Position numbers and translations under genes: made by a program. DNA of 64,000 nucleotides from an uncultured Pseudomonadota bacterium (lineage in GTDB: Bacteria; Pseudomonadota; Alphaproteobacteria; UBA3830): assembly GCA_902771535.1 (NCBI GenBank), contig CACXWU010000004.1, positions 1-64,000 of the forward strand, given 5' to 3'. Position 1 is the first letter of the stretch. Each line of letters starts with the position of its first letter. Below, piece by piece: positions 7,802 through 17,345 of the stretch. The notes under the pieces were generated by a model. That model was given only the letters and a program-made list of their open reading frames with translations, searched no databases and was not told the origin of the DNA.

Positions 7802-8422
7802 ATGAAAAAAGTGATGTTTTTAGCGACTTTGATGTTCGCGTCAGCAAATATGTTTGGAATGGATTTTGCGCCAAATACCGAATCTGAAAGAAAAAGAATC
7901 AAAAATAATAAAGTAGCGCCAAATACCGAATTTGAAAGAGAAAGAATCCAAAATAATAAAGTAGCGCCAAACCAAAAAAAAGCCCCCATGGAAAAGGAAT
8001 TTTCCAAATTAATGGATGCCGTAAAAAGAAATGAGCTGGATGAAGTATGCAAAATAATTGAAAATCATCTGGATAAATCAAAAATTCGTGATCTTTTGTT
8101 ATATGGAAAAAACAAAGCGCGATTGTCCAAAGATCAATTAGAACAAGTTCGAAGAGAACTCTATCAGAATTCCTATGTTACTGAATTAGTTAATCTTTCC
8201 GATAAAAACGGAGATTTTCCATTATTCATAGCTGCACAAAACGGATGCAATGTAATCGTAGAATATCTGATAGAACACGGTGCGAATATCAATAAAGCGG
8301 ATGATTCCGGGAGGACTCCATTATGTATAGCCGTACTGAACGGACACAAAGAAATCGTAGAATATCTGGTAGAACGCGGTGCGGATATCATAGTTACAGG
8401 ATGTGGACTCCATTACATGTAG
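7802..8422 (+). CDS. ankyrin-repeat protein, 5' fragment of a broken gene
   Basis: This 206-residue frame keeps the start of a longer ankyrin gene: a signal peptide (MKKVMFLATLMFASANMFG), a duplicated 16-residue unit containing APNTE and NNKV (residues about 24-58), a helical spacer, then ankyrin repeats from about residue 140 (GDFPLFIAAQNG, GRTPLCIAVLNG). The ankyrin frame is lost near base 8394: compared with the homologous repeat at 9346-9385, ten bases are missing, and a TAG at 8420 ends the frame after a short unrelated tail (VTGCGLHYM). It could still yield a short exported protein with about two repeats. The remaining repeats continue in other frames at 8401-8952 and 8948-9553. Confidence 0.72.
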   Translation: MKKVMFLATLMFASANMFGMDFAPNTESERKRIKNNKVAPNTEFERERIQNNKVAPNQKKAPMEKEFSKLMDAVKRNELDEVCKIIENHLDKSKIRDLLLYGKNKARLSKDQLEQVRRELYQNSYVTELVNLSDKNGDFPLFIAAQNGCNVIVEYLIEHGANINKADDSGRTPLCIAVLNGHKEIVEYLVERGADIIVTGCGLHYM

Positions 8423-8952
8423 CCCTATCACTTAAATTTAAAGATATTGCAAAATATCTGATAGACCACAAGGCGGATGTCAATAAATCGGATAGTTCCG
8501 GGAAGACTCCATTGCATATGGCCCTAACAAAGGGATATGAAGATATTGCAAAATATCTGATAGACCACAAGGCGGATGTCAATAAATCGGATAGTTCCGG
8601 GAAGACTCCATTACATAAAGCCTTAATAAATGGATATGAAGATATTGCAAAATATCTGATAGACCACAAGGCGGATGTCAAAAAAGCGGACGATTCTGGG
8701 GAGACTCCATTATTCTTGGCTGCACTATTCGGACACAAAGAAATCGTAGAATATCTGGTAGAACGCAATGCGGATATCAATAAAGCGGATAATTCCGGGA
8801 GGACTCCATTATGTATAGCCGTACTGAACGGACACAAAGAAATCGTAGAATATCTGGTAGAACGCGATGCGGATATCAATAAAGCGGATGATTCCGGGAG
8901 GACTCCATTATGTATAGCCGTACTGAACGGACACAAAGAAATCGTAGAATAA
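8401..8952 (+). pseudogene. ankyrin repeats, middle fragment of a broken gene
   Basis: The ankyrin array continues here in frame 1, one frame away from the first fragment. From the ATG at 8401 (MWTPLHVALSL) it encodes about five and a half 33-residue repeats with consensus SGKTPLHMALTKGYEDIA / KYLIDHKADVNK and then GHKEIVEYLVERDADINK. It ends at TAA 8950-8952, a stop made by a second deletion: 20 bases present in the neighbouring repeat copies are absent at 8949. No convincing ribosome-binding site precedes it, so independent translation is doubtful. Confidence 0.6.
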
Positions 8953-9553
8953 TATCAATAAAGCGGATGATTCCGGGAGGACTCCATTGCATATGGCCCT
9001 AACAAAGGGATATGAAGATATTGCAAAATATCTGATAGACCACAAGGCGGATGTCAATAAAGCGGACGATTCCGGGGAGACTCCATTACATAGAGCCATA
9101 ATGAAGGGATATGAAGATATTGCAAAATATCTGATAGGTCTCGGTGCGGGTATCAATAAAGCGAATGCTTACGGGGGGATTCCATTACATATAGCCATAG
9201 AGAGTGGACATGAAGATATTGCAAAATATCTGATAGACCACGGTGCGGATATCGATGAAGCGAATGATTCCGGGCAGACTCCATTATTTAGAGCCGTACT
9301 AACCGGATTCTACGAAATCGTAGAATATCTGGTAGAACGCGGTGCGGATATCGATAAAGCGGATAGTCGCAGGATGTGGACTCCATTACATTTAGCCCTA
9401 TCACTTGGATTTAAATATATTGCAAAATATCTGATAGACCACAAGGCGGATGTCAATAAATCGGATAGTTCCGGGCAGACTCCATTATCCATAGCTAAAC
9501 GAAAAGGATTCAACGAAATCGTCGAAATGCTAAAGGCAGCTGGGGCAAAATAG
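8948..9553 (+). pseudogene. ankyrin repeats, 3' fragment of a broken gene
   Basis: After the second deletion the array returns to the original frame 2. It is open from 8948, with TTG 8987 or ATG 8993 as possible starts, and encodes about six repeats (GETPLHRAIMKGYED, GGIPLHIAIESGHED, GQTPLFRAVLTG, GQTPLSIAKRKG) down to a natural C-terminus (IVEMLKAAGAK). Ten plus twenty deleted bases make thirty, which explains why the frame is restored. Sequence of the individual repeats is intact, so the lesion looks recent. A terminator follows 17 bases after the stop. Confidence 0.6.
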
Positions 9554-9570
9554 AATTTTTATCACAGTGG

Positions 9571-9598
9571 AGCGCTCTTCGGAGCGCTTTTTCTTTTG
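9571..9598 (+). terminator. rho-independent terminator of the ankyrin gene
   Basis: Stem AGCGCTC (9571-9577) / GAGCGCT (9582-9588), TTCG loop, then TTTTTCTTTT. It also separates the ankyrin gene from the convergent mrcA stop. Confidence 0.85.
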
Positions 9599-9607
9599 CC
9601 GAAATTT

Positions 9608-12154
9608 CTAATATATCCCAAACACCTGCTGGGCTTCGTTTCGGGGGGAGTGATTTTCGCGATCTGCTGATTCGTTTCCGTCGTTTGCGAGGCTGCTCAT
9701 CTTTTTCAACGGATTTTCGAGAACATCTTCGTTGATGTCTTCGTCCTGCTTGAATGCCTCGGTGATGGTGATATCTCCGCAAGGCGCGCCACCTGTTTTG
9801 GCATCGATTTTTCGTAATTTTATGCCTTTCGGTATTCTAAACGGTTTCGCGATCAGATATTTTTTTGCGTGGGTCATGAAATCAATAAAAATCGGCAGAG
9901 CGGTGTTTGATCCGCTCGCGTTTTTCCCCAGAGATTTTGTGTGGTCATCGAATCCGACAAAAACTCCGATGGCAATGTCGGGAGTATATCCGATAAACCA
10001 AGTGTCGCGACTGTCATTGCTGGTCCCGGTCTTTCCGGCCATTGGAAAATTCAAGAAACGAGCCGAGGCGCCTGACCCGCGCTGCATGACCCCCTCCAAC
10101 AAAGACGTGATCTGATAAATACTTTGCGCATCTGAAACTTGAGGACGTATGTCATTCAGCTTCGGCGGATATTCGGTAATTTCGCCGTCTAGCACTTCTT
10201 CGTCAGGAATTTCATCGTCGTATTGCACACCGCGCTCGTCAGATTTAAATAGGGGATTTCCGTTTTTGTCGAGGATATAATCAACCATGGTCGGTGAAAT
10301 TTTCTTTCCGCCGTTTGCGAGCATAGCGTAGGCGGTAGTCATATTCAGTAGGGTCGTTTCTCCCGCGCCAATCGCGTAGGAAAAATATTCCGGCATGTGC
10401 TCGAAGAGGCCAAAATTTTGTGCGATTTGCGCGATCTTGTGCATGCCGACCTCCTTAGCGATGCGGATTGTTGCAGTATTTACCGACTTCTCTATCGCCT
10501 GACGAAGAGTAATTTTGTCCAAAATTGCTCCCTTGTAATTCTTCGGTTTCCAAACTCCCAGATTCGGTCCTAAATCAATTTCGACAGGGCTGGCGTCAAG
10601 AATGGAATTCGGGGCAAACCCGTTTTCCAATCCCGCGAGATAAACGAAAGGTTTGAAGGAAGATCCGACCTGCCTTTTGGCCTGGGTCACGCGGTTGAAC
10701 TCGCTTTGCGCAAATGAATACCCACCTTGCATCGCCAAAATTCGCCCGTTGTTAACATCGATCACGACTATCGCCCCCTGGACTTTCGGCATTTGCTTAA
10801 TGATATAATCATTTTTCGATTTCTCGACCATCACGACATCGCCGACCTGGATTTTTTTCGCCCACTTCAAATCTTTAGAGGAAATTTTTCCGAAATGGTC
10901 GTTCTCCAAGAGAATTTTTCCATCTTTGTTCAGCAGGATGGCTTTTGTAAAATTCTCTCCGCCTTTCGGATTTTCGATCTCGTGAAGTTTTTTCAGGATT
11001 TCACCTTGCGGCACCGAGACATTTATGTTGGCAAGAGGACCTCTCCACGCGAATCGACGGTCTGCAGCTTCCAACCCGCGGCGCAGCGCATCATAAGCAC
11101 ACTTTTGTAAAGTAGGATTCAAAGTCGCCCGAACGACTATTCCTTCCTTGTTCAGACTTTCAAACGGATATTTGTTGATAAGATATTTGCGCAGCTCCTC
11201 CGAAAAATATTCAGCCGTATTTTCCTCAGAATTTTGCTGCACCATGACCAGATCTTCCTTGACCGCCGCGTCGTGTTCCTCCTGAGAAATAAATCCATTG
11301 GCCAAAAGTCGAGAAATTGCCCAATTTCGGCGAGTTAACGCCTTCTCCTTGTGCTTAACCGGATGATAGTTGTTCGCTCCCTTCGCGAGGCTGGCAAGGT
11401 AGGCACACTCTCCGATCGTCAATTCATTCAGTGTCTTATCGAAATAAGTTTTCGCAGCGGTCGCAACTCCGTATGTTCCCAGCCCCATGTATATTTGATT
11501 CAGATAAAGTTCCAGAATCTGATTTTTGGTCAACGCCTGCTCGATTCGGTAGGCAAGAATCGCTTCTTTTAACTTTCGAATATATGAAACCTCGTTGGTT
11601 TTTATCAGAAAAATACGCGCGATTTGCTGGGTAATCGTTGATGCCCCCTGCGGACGTTTTCCCGACCCGAGATGTTTGAGATTGTTGACGACAGAACGCG
11701 CAATTCCGAAAAAATCAATTCCCTTGTGCTGGTAGAAATTCTTGTCCTCGACCGCGATAAATGAATTAATGACCTTACTCGGAATCAAATCTATAGGAAT
11801 AAAATACCTCTTCTCACCCGAATATTCGCAAAGCTTGCTTCCATCCTGCAAAAACACGCGGCTGGAAAGTAATGGCGAGTATTGTTTTAGAGACGTATGG
11901 TTTGGTAGATCAGCGGAAAGAAAATACAGAACTGCCACTGCCGCAACGCTTCCGAGACCGACAATCGCGAGCAAAGAGCAAAAGAGATATAACATGGATC
12001 GGCAAATAAATCCGAAAAATCTCGCGAAAAAACCTCTCTTTTTTTGGTACCGAACAGGCTTGTAGGAATCTTTTTCTTCTGATTCCTTTTCTTCCTTTCT
12101 TGAATTGGCATCAGATAATTTGCTACCCTTTTTGAAAATATCTTCTTCGCTCAT
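9608..12154 (-). CDS. mrcA: penicillin-binding protein 1A (bifunctional peptidoglycan synthase)
   Basis: Class A PBP of 848 residues that polymerises glycan strands and cross-links peptides in the periplasm. A cytoplasmic charged tail (1-40) precedes one membrane segment (about 43-80). The glycosyltransferase domain shows EDKNF (136-140, catalytic Glu) and GASTITQQ (170-177). The transpeptidase domain shows S-S-F-K (Ser498 to Lys501), SVN (557-559) and KTGT (708-711), so all catalytic motifs are kept. The C-terminus is a short charged extension. It starts 8 bases after amiC ends and has its own AGAGGAAG ribosome-binding site; the pair is a usual alphaproteobacterial arrangement. Confidence 0.96.
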   Translation of the reverse strand: MSEEDIFKKGSKLSDANSRKEEKESEEKDSYKPVRYQKKRGFFARFFGFICRSMLYLFCSLLAIVGLGSVAAVAVLYFLSADLPNHTSLKQYSPLLSSRVFLQDGSKLCEYSGEKRYFIPIDLIPSKVINSFIAVEDKNFYQHKGIDFFGIARSVVNNLKHLGSGKRPQGASTITQQIARIFLIKTNEVSYIRKLKEAILAYRIEQALTKNQILELYLNQIYMGLGTYGVATAAKTYFDKTLNELTIGECAYLASLAKGANNYHPVKHKEKALTRRNWAISRLLANGFISQEEHDAAVKEDLVMVQQNSEENTAEYFSEELRKYLINKYPFESLNKEGIVVRATLNPTLQKCAYDALRRGLEAADRRFAWRGPLANINVSVPQGEILKKLHEIENPKGGENFTKAILLNKDGKILLENDHFGKISSKDLKWAKKIQVGDVVMVEKSKNDYIIKQMPKVQGAIVVIDVNNGRILAMQGGYSFAQSEFNRVTQAKRQVGSSFKPFVYLAGLENGFAPNSILDASPVEIDLGPNLGVWKPKNYKGAILDKITLRQAIEKSVNTATIRIAKEVGMHKIAQIAQNFGLFEHMPEYFSYAIGAGETTLLNMTTAYAMLANGGKKISPTMVDYILDKNGNPLFKSDERGVQYDDEIPDEEVLDGEITEYPPKLNDIRPQVSDAQSIYQITSLLEGVMQRGSGASARFLNFPMAGKTGTSNDSRDTWFIGYTPDIAIGVFVGFDDHTKSLGKNASGSNTALPIFIDFMTHAKKYLIAKPFRIPKGIKLRKIDAKTGGAPCGDITITEAFKQDEDINEDVLENPLKKMSSLANDGNESADRENHSPRNEAQQVFGIY

Positions 12155-12162
12155 TCTTCCTC

Positions 12163-13170
12163 TTACCGAACGACCTGGCGTCTCGAAGCCTCCTTCTCTT
12201 TATTGAAGAATTCATCTAACGCGTACAAAATAGCATAAATGACTTTTTTACGAAATAATTTTGATATCAAAAGCTTACTGTCTTTGGAATTTGAAATGCA
12301 GCCCAATTCCACGAGAACCGACGGAACATTTGTCCTCAGAATTTTCAGATCACTGCTGCGACACGCCTGATGTTTTATTTTGCAAAGATTGGGAATGTAT
12401 CCCATCAACGATTTTGAGAACCGTTTGGATTTGCGCAAGGTGTCGTTAAATTTTTTGTCGGATTCATTAAACCCATGCGACGGCAGAGTATATACGGAAA
12501 TTCCTCTTAAATTTTTATCTTTATTATAGTCGGTATGGAGTGAAATCAAAATATCGCCGTTTACGGATTTTGCGTGTTTAATTCGATCGTCGAGGGAAAT
12601 AAATTCATCTCTGTCTCGCGTCAGAACAACATCGTAATGGCCGGTTTTCAGCAGCGCGCTACGCAATTCAATCGCCGTAATAAGTGCGATATTCTTTTCC
12701 AGATATTTTTCATACGGAGACTGAGTACCGGGATCTTTTCCGCCATGCCCCGCGTCAATTATTATCGTCGGCTTTTTTCGAAAACTGATTCTGATTGAGT
12801 CCTTTGTATATTTCTTTTTTATGAACTTAACCTTGTGCTTTAAGGCCATAATGAACATCAACGACGAATTTCCGAATTTTTCAAAAAAATATCCTTTAAG
12901 AATCCCTTGATTTTGTTTGCTGATTTTCGGAAGATTTATCGGCCTTTTGAAGGACAAAAACATCTGAATTCCATTGGAAAGAGTATGAATTCGTGGAGTA
13001 AAAGAGGCTTTTTTGTGAAATTCCATTGTTAGATTGTAAAGACCGTCTTCCTCAATCAACGAAACAGATTTCACCGCATCTAAACTATTTTGCCCCCCTG
13101 CTTCGGCTCGAAAACCGCAAAGCATCGCGAAAATCACTATTAGAAGAAATTTTATTGTATTTTTTATCAT
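12163..13170 (-). CDS. amiC: N-acetylmuramoyl-L-alanine amidase (AmiC type)
   Basis: A 335-residue periplasmic zinc amidase that cuts the bond between MurNAc and the stem peptide, mainly for septum splitting. A signal peptide (1-24, ending RAEA) is followed by an AMIN-like beta domain (about 30-130) and an Amidase_3 domain. Zinc ligands are seen at His142 (DAGHGG), Glu158 (YLEKN) and His212 (SLHTD), and the catalytic Glu at 288 (LVELG). It is the first gene of the amiC-mrcA unit. An extended -10 promoter lies at 13194-13202. Confidence 0.94.
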   Translation of the reverse strand: MIKNTIKFLLIVIFAMLCGFRAEAGGQNSLDAVKSVSLIEEDGLYNLTMEFHKKASFTPRIHTLSNGIQMFLSFKRPINLPKISKQNQGILKGYFFEKFGNSSLMFIMALKHKVKFIKKKYTKDSIRISFRKKPTIIIDAGHGGKDPGTQSPYEKYLEKNIALITAIELRSALLKTGHYDVVLTRDRDEFISLDDRIKHAKSVNGDILISLHTDYNKDKNLRGISVYTLPSHGFNESDKKFNDTLRKSKRFSKSLMGYIPNLCKIKHQACRSSDLKILRTNVPSVLVELGCISNSKDSKLLISKLFRKKVIYAILYALDEFFNKEKEASRRQVVR

Positions 13171-13193
13171 CCCAAACGCTGCTCTTCTCGGAC

Positions 13194-13202
13194 ATTATAC
13201 CA
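13194..13202 (-). promoter_or_regulatory. extended -10 promoter of amiC
   Basis: Minus strand reads TGGTATAAT: TATAAT at 13194-13199 with TG one base upstream. No good -35 is visible, as expected of extended -10 promoters. Confidence 0.5.
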
Positions 13203-13395
13203 AAGATTTATGTGAAGTGCAGACTATTTTACAGAAAGCATCGCTGCAAAAAGTTAACAAAATCTTTATATTTATTAAGATTTTTATACAATATGTTGCA
13301 ATAAAATCACAGACTTAAATAATTATAATGCGCATGGTTTGATCATTAAGAAATTTCTATATAGCATGGAGTAAGTTTTTGTTAGGAGTGTGTTT

Positions 13396-14673
13396 ATGTA
13401 TAAAAAGTTTTTGGTTTTTTCATTACTTCCATGCGTTTGCTTCGCGCAAGCGAATGTCGAAGATTCAAAACTGCTGGGAGAGCTTATCAAAGAGAAGACA
13501 CAGGGAGTTCCTCTGTTGAAAGATTTATCCATTAGCGGTGATTTGAAGTTGGCTTTTATAACTTCGAATCAGGCTCTTGCGTCACGTATAGATGATATTT
13601 CGTCATTCTCTTTGGACGGAAATGTTTACATCGACTACAAAAAAGTAGCTGATGGCATCGGATTTGGTTTCCAAATCGGAACAAAAGCAAGATCAGGTAT
13701 GATTAAGGGCGGTTCGGCAATCGTTGATACCTCTTATCTATTTGCTGAGACAGACAAATTAGGTCAGTTCAGATTTGGTTATTCTAAATCTGCCGGTAAC
13801 ATTTTTTCCATATCATATGCAGATGTTATGACCGGATACAACTTGGTTGACAGCGGATTTACACCGGTTTTCTTTGCTCAATCTTCCGGCTCGATTCTCG
13901 GAACAGGATTTGATAAAGACGACGGAAAATCATTGAAGTTTGTTTGGTTGTCGCCGACAATCAAGGGATGGTCCCTAGGATTATCTTACGCACCGGACAG
14001 CCGCGATGCTCATCTATTCCAAGAGAAGAAAAACAAGTATGAAAGAGATTACAGCATCGCACAGAACTTTGCGGATGAAACTTCTTACATTAAAGACAGC
14101 TTTACCGCGGGTATTTCCTATGAATACGGAGACCCAAACGCATTTAACATGAAAATCTCTGTTGCTGGTTGGTTAGCACAAGGTAAATCTAGTTCATCCA
14201 ATCCTCGCAGAGTTCAGGGTTACAATGTCGGAACTATTTTCGGATACGGAAAGTACAAGTTGGCTTTGGGATACACCGACAACATAAATTCCATGATTCC
14301 GAAAGAGTTGTCGAACGACGTAAGGGATGATGCCGGTAACATCGTCGGAATGGGACCGGGTGCCGACAACGGAAAGGCTTGTAACATCGGCATAGGGTAC
14401 TTCGGCGACAAGTGGGAATTATCCGCCGGATACTTCCACGCTGTAAAAAAATGGTCTAGCGACGACAGGGTGACTTCGAACATCGCAACGGTAGCCGTGC
14501 AGTATAATATGGACAAAATGGTCAGCGCTTTTGTTGAATACAACAACATCAGAGCGAGAACATCTGACCGTATATACAATTCGGAGATGGATACGAAACA
14601 TGGTGGTGACGGATTCGCATTCGAAAGCAACAGAGCGAATTTGTTCATAGTCGGAGCGAAAATTAAACTTTAA
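13396..14673 (+). CDS. Gram-negative general porin
   Basis: A 425-residue outer-membrane protein with a signal peptide (MYKKFLVFSLLPCVCFAQA). The mature part begins with a short helix and then alternates strands in the manner of 16-stranded porins: ISGDLKLAFIT, FSLDGNVYIDYKK, GFGFQIGTKAR, SYLFAETDKLGQFRFGY and a C-terminal strand ANLFIVGAKIKL. The D-x-x-x-G-x-FRFGY element is typical of family 4 porins. I chose the ATG at 13396 because AGGAG lies 7 bases upstream; a GTG two codons earlier is also open. It should allow diffusion of small solutes through the outer membrane. It is single-gene, with a strong terminator after it. Confidence 0.86.
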   Translation: MYKKFLVFSLLPCVCFAQANVEDSKLLGELIKEKTQGVPLLKDLSISGDLKLAFITSNQALASRIDDISSFSLDGNVYIDYKKVADGIGFGFQIGTKARSGMIKGGSAIVDTSYLFAETDKLGQFRFGYSKSAGNIFSISYADVMTGYNLVDSGFTPVFFAQSSGSILGTGFDKDDGKSLKFVWLSPTIKGWSLGLSYAPDSRDAHLFQEKKNKYERDYSIAQNFADETSYIKDSFTAGISYEYGDPNAFNMKISVAGWLAQGKSSSSNPRRVQGYNVGTIFGYGKYKLALGYTDNINSMIPKELSNDVRDDAGNIVGMGPGADNGKACNIGIGYFGDKWELSAGYFHAVKKWSSDDRVTSNIATVAVQYNMDKMVSAFVEYNNIRARTSDRIYNSEMDTKHGGDGFAFESNRANLFIVGAKIKL

Positions 14674-14696
14674 TTTTTCCCCTTTGTTTTTGCTAC

Positions 14697-14729
14697 CCGC
14701 CGGAGAAATCTTCGGCGGTTTTCTTTTTG
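14697..14729 (+). terminator. rho-independent terminator of the porin gene
   Basis: Stem CCGCCG (14697-14702) / CGGCGG (14713-14718), then TTTTCTTTTT. Confidence 0.85.
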
Positions 14730-14781
14730 TAAAAAATTATGTATAATTTGACAATATCGTTATAATAGTCGGGAGAGCAAA

Positions 14782-15915
14782 GTGTTTGTACAATTGATTA
14801 AATTCTTAAGTATATTGTTGATTATAATCCCAATACCCCTTCTTGTTGGTTGCCAAGATTCAGATTCGCCAATAACACAAAAGCAATCAGGAAAATCGAT
14901 TTCCGTCGAAAATCATCTCTATTTCAAAGAAAATTTACCCGTAAAATCCATCTATGTCGGAGGGCGCACGAATTTCCAAGAAATTTTGGATACGCTTAAA
15001 AAATACGGCGCGAACGCTGTGGTAATTGATGTCAAAGATGATTTCGGAAAACTCTTTCCTGATCTGCCGGTAACTTATAACAAAAAAAATCAATTTATAT
15101 CCAACAACAATTTCAAATCACTAATTCAAAAACTAAAAGAAAATAAGATTTATACAATTGCAAGAATTGTTGCGTTGAGGGAATCAATAAGAGATGATTT
15201 ATGTATCAAAAAAGAAGACGGATCCCTTATGATCGACAAGGAAAAAATGTCCTGGATGGACCCGAAAGACGAAAGGGTTTTAAAATATCTCGAGGAAATT
15301 TGCTCCGCTGCCATAAAAATCGGATTCGATGAGGTGCAACTGGATTATGTTAGGTTTTCCTCGTATTTTAGACTTTACGAAGATGAAGCTAAAGATCACG
15401 CTCCAAATCGATCACGAATAGATGCCATAAATAATTTAATAGACAGAATAGGTACTTCTGTACATAAGCTCGGCGGAAAATTATCCGTATGTGTATTCGG
15501 ATGTACGATCGAAGGCTCGGTAGATACTCCCGATAAAAAAAACCAAACGGAAAAAAGCTCGGAAATTCTAGGTCAGGACTACATCGAAATCGCCAAAAGA
15601 GCAGATTACATATGCCCGATGATTTATCCGTCCCATTACCCAAAAGATACTCCATGCGGCATTAAGGATCCGGACCTGGAGCCGTACAAAACTATAAGTA
15701 TATGTATGAAACTGAGTAATAATATGATCAATACAGCTTCGGAAAAAAATCTTAAAGCAAAGATACGGCCGTATCTGCAGGCTTTTACCGCAAAATGGCT
15801 GAAAACCCACCTGCAGTACGGAAAAAAAGAAATAAACGACCAAATCCGTGCAGTGCTGGACTCAGGAACTACAGAGCAATGGGGACTATTTCATATGGCA
15901 GGAAGATATCCTTAA
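14782..15915 (+). CDS. DUF4015 putative glycoside hydrolase, lipoprotein
   Basis: A 377-residue protein with a lipoprotein signal (hydrophobic 8-23, lipobox LLVGC with Cys at 24). The rest matches the DUF4015/COG1306 TIM-barrel family: SIYVGGRT (about 56), ANAVVIDVKDDFGKL (about 80, acidic strand end), IYTIARIVALRE, SWMDPKDERV, GFDEVQLDYVRFSS (about 190, two acidic residues and the conserved Y-V-R-F) and ADYICPMIYPSHY (about 275). Members are predicted to cut a polysaccharide, but the substrate is unproven. GTG is the start, with GGGAGAG upstream. It is alone, with no partner genes that would show a substrate. Confidence 0.82.
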   Translation: MFVQLIKFLSILLIIIPIPLLVGCQDSDSPITQKQSGKSISVENHLYFKENLPVKSIYVGGRTNFQEILDTLKKYGANAVVIDVKDDFGKLFPDLPVTYNKKNQFISNNNFKSLIQKLKENKIYTIARIVALRESIRDDLCIKKEDGSLMIDKEKMSWMDPKDERVLKYLEEICSAAIKIGFDEVQLDYVRFSSYFRLYEDEAKDHAPNRSRIDAINNLIDRIGTSVHKLGGKLSVCVFGCTIEGSVDTPDKKNQTEKSSEILGQDYIEIAKRADYICPMIYPSHYPKDTPCGIKDPDLEPYKTISICMKLSNNMINTASEKNLKAKIRPYLQAFTAKWLKTHLQYGKKEINDQIRAVLDSGTTEQWGLFHMAGRYP

Positions 15916-15939
15916 TTTGCTTACTTTCCGCGGCCTGTA

Positions 15940-16653
15940 TCATTTCAGGAATTTGTTGCATTCATACGAAAATTCACCGCCGATACTCGACTGCAATGAT
16001 ATAACATTTTGGTACAACGATGATAAGTCCTCATAGAGAATTTTTTTGAATTCACTAATCTCCATACGCATTTTTGAATTATTTTCGATATATGTCGTAT
16101 CACCGATGTCTCTCACATACTCCGACAACAAACTCCTCTGATACGCATAGAATCGCAAAAGATCCGATTGAGATGCCAAAGATTGCCCTAACTTAGCAAA
16201 TGACTCATCAATTTTTACTTTCAAGGAGTCAACATTCTGTTGTGATTCAACAATTTGTTCCTCAACAACAGATTCCAACCTCTTAATATAGTTACGAGAT
16301 CCATAAAAATATTCATCGGCAACCATATAGAGTTGTCTAACTTCACTACGCAATTCAAGCATATATTTGTCGTATGCTTTGTATCTACGTAGAGTGCATT
16401 TTTCTTTTAACAGAGTGACTCTCCTATTTAATTGATATATACACCCGGCCAATTTATCCATTTTATTATGAAATAAAACCCTGAAATCTTTAATACTTAA
16501 GCGCAAATAAGATAGAGGATTAGCTATTTTTTCATAAAATAATTCTTTAGTCCGTTTAACATTTGAGCATAAACAAAACAAGGGAGCGACATTGAACTGT
16601 TTCGACATTTGCTCATCGTCCATTATTTCAAAATATCGCTTCCAGTATGTCAT
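15940..16653 (-). CDS. coiled-coil protein, unknown, second of a pair
   Basis: A 237-residue, mostly helical protein with long charged heptad-like stretches (about 60-150 and 150-225) and several cysteines near the start (FCLCSN). It has no signal peptide of its own. Its ATG overlaps the stop of the preceding gene (ATGA), and GAGAGG lies 6 bases upstream, so translational coupling is likely. An alternative is that the pair was once a single secreted protein split by an indel in the GA-rich tract at about 16655-16675. No family recognised. Confidence 0.6.
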   Translation of the reverse strand: MTYWKRYFEIMDDEQMSKQFNVAPLFCLCSNVKRTKELFYEKIANPLSYLRLSIKDFRVLFHNKMDKLAGCIYQLNRRVTLLKEKCTLRRYKAYDKYMLELRSEVRQLYMVADEYFYGSRNYIKRLESVVEEQIVESQQNVDSLKVKIDESFAKLGQSLASQSDLLRFYAYQRSLLSEYVRDIGDTTYIENNSKMRMEISEFKKILYEDLSSLYQNVISLQSSIGGEFSYECNKFLK

Positions 16654-16988
16654 TGATTCCTCTCTTCTTCCTCAATATTGATTTGCCTTGCCACTTGCTC
16701 CTCAAGCAACAGCTCCAATTGCCAAAAATGTTGACACAACTCTGTTGTTTGCGTGAGAACCTTCGACTCAAATGACTGCATGGTTTGGCAAAAATCACCC
16801 ATTTCGTCAATTATATTTTTTTTCATACATTGGATATCTTGGCTTAATTTACGCATAATTCTACTGTGTGACATACCTATATATTGGGAATTTATGTAGT
16901 TATCTGTCTTATTGAAACACATTGCATTTGCATCTGATATAATCGCGAATCCATATAAAATTCCAACAACACAACTAACTAACTTCAC
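16650..16988 (-). CDS. small secreted cysteine-containing helical protein, first of a pair
   Basis: A 112-residue protein with a Sec signal peptide (MKLVSCVVGILYGFAIISDANA) and a helical mature part with four cysteines and a glutamate-rich end. The start is GTG, with AGGAG 6 bases upstream, which fixes it. It overlaps the downstream coiled-coil gene by 4 bases. I recognise no family; the combined pair may be exported and form a complex. Confidence 0.6.
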   Translation of the reverse strand: MKLVSCVVGILYGFAIISDANAMCFNKTDNYINSQYIGMSHSRIMRKLSQDIQCMKKNIIDEMGDFCQTMQSFESKVLTQTTELCQHFWQLELLLEEQVARQINIEEEERNQ

Positions 16989-17345
16989 ACCTTACTCCTT
17001 TCCCATCAAACAATGATTCCCGATGATACTCAATGGCTGACTTAATTGAAAAATTTAAACTTCCTCTCCCGAGCAATGCATACAATCAACGCATTACAAC
17101 TATGGTATTTGACACAAAAAATCAAGGTATTTAGATTTTATTTTATTCAATATCCAAAAGCAATTTTCGTTAAAAACTCAGATTTTTTAACTAATTTACA
17201 AAAAACTGAAAAATCTATGAATTACGTGAAGCAAAAGGAAGATAGAGCAAATCGATAAAGAACACTCGCTCTACAACAACAAAAAACAATCAAGCTGTCG
17301 AGAATTTTATTGAGGTAACACAAGAAGGAGGCTCGTCCTCTTTCT
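16989..17345. other. intergenic region, nothing firm
   Basis: A 357-base AT-rich gap between two minus-strand genes. It holds the promoter region of the small secreted protein gene and a weak GAGG/CCTC hairpin near 17327-17341. A 70-codon plus-strand frame with a TTG start has no ribosome-binding site and looks random. Confidence 0.4.

Noticed and set aside
8446-9500. Regular direct repeats resembling a CRISPR array
   Set aside because: The 99-base repeats are coding ankyrin units with no unique spacers; every repeat translates to the ankyrin consensus.
17046-17258. 70-codon plus-strand frame
   Set aside because: TTG start without ribosome-binding site, AT-driven composition, no signal or domain.
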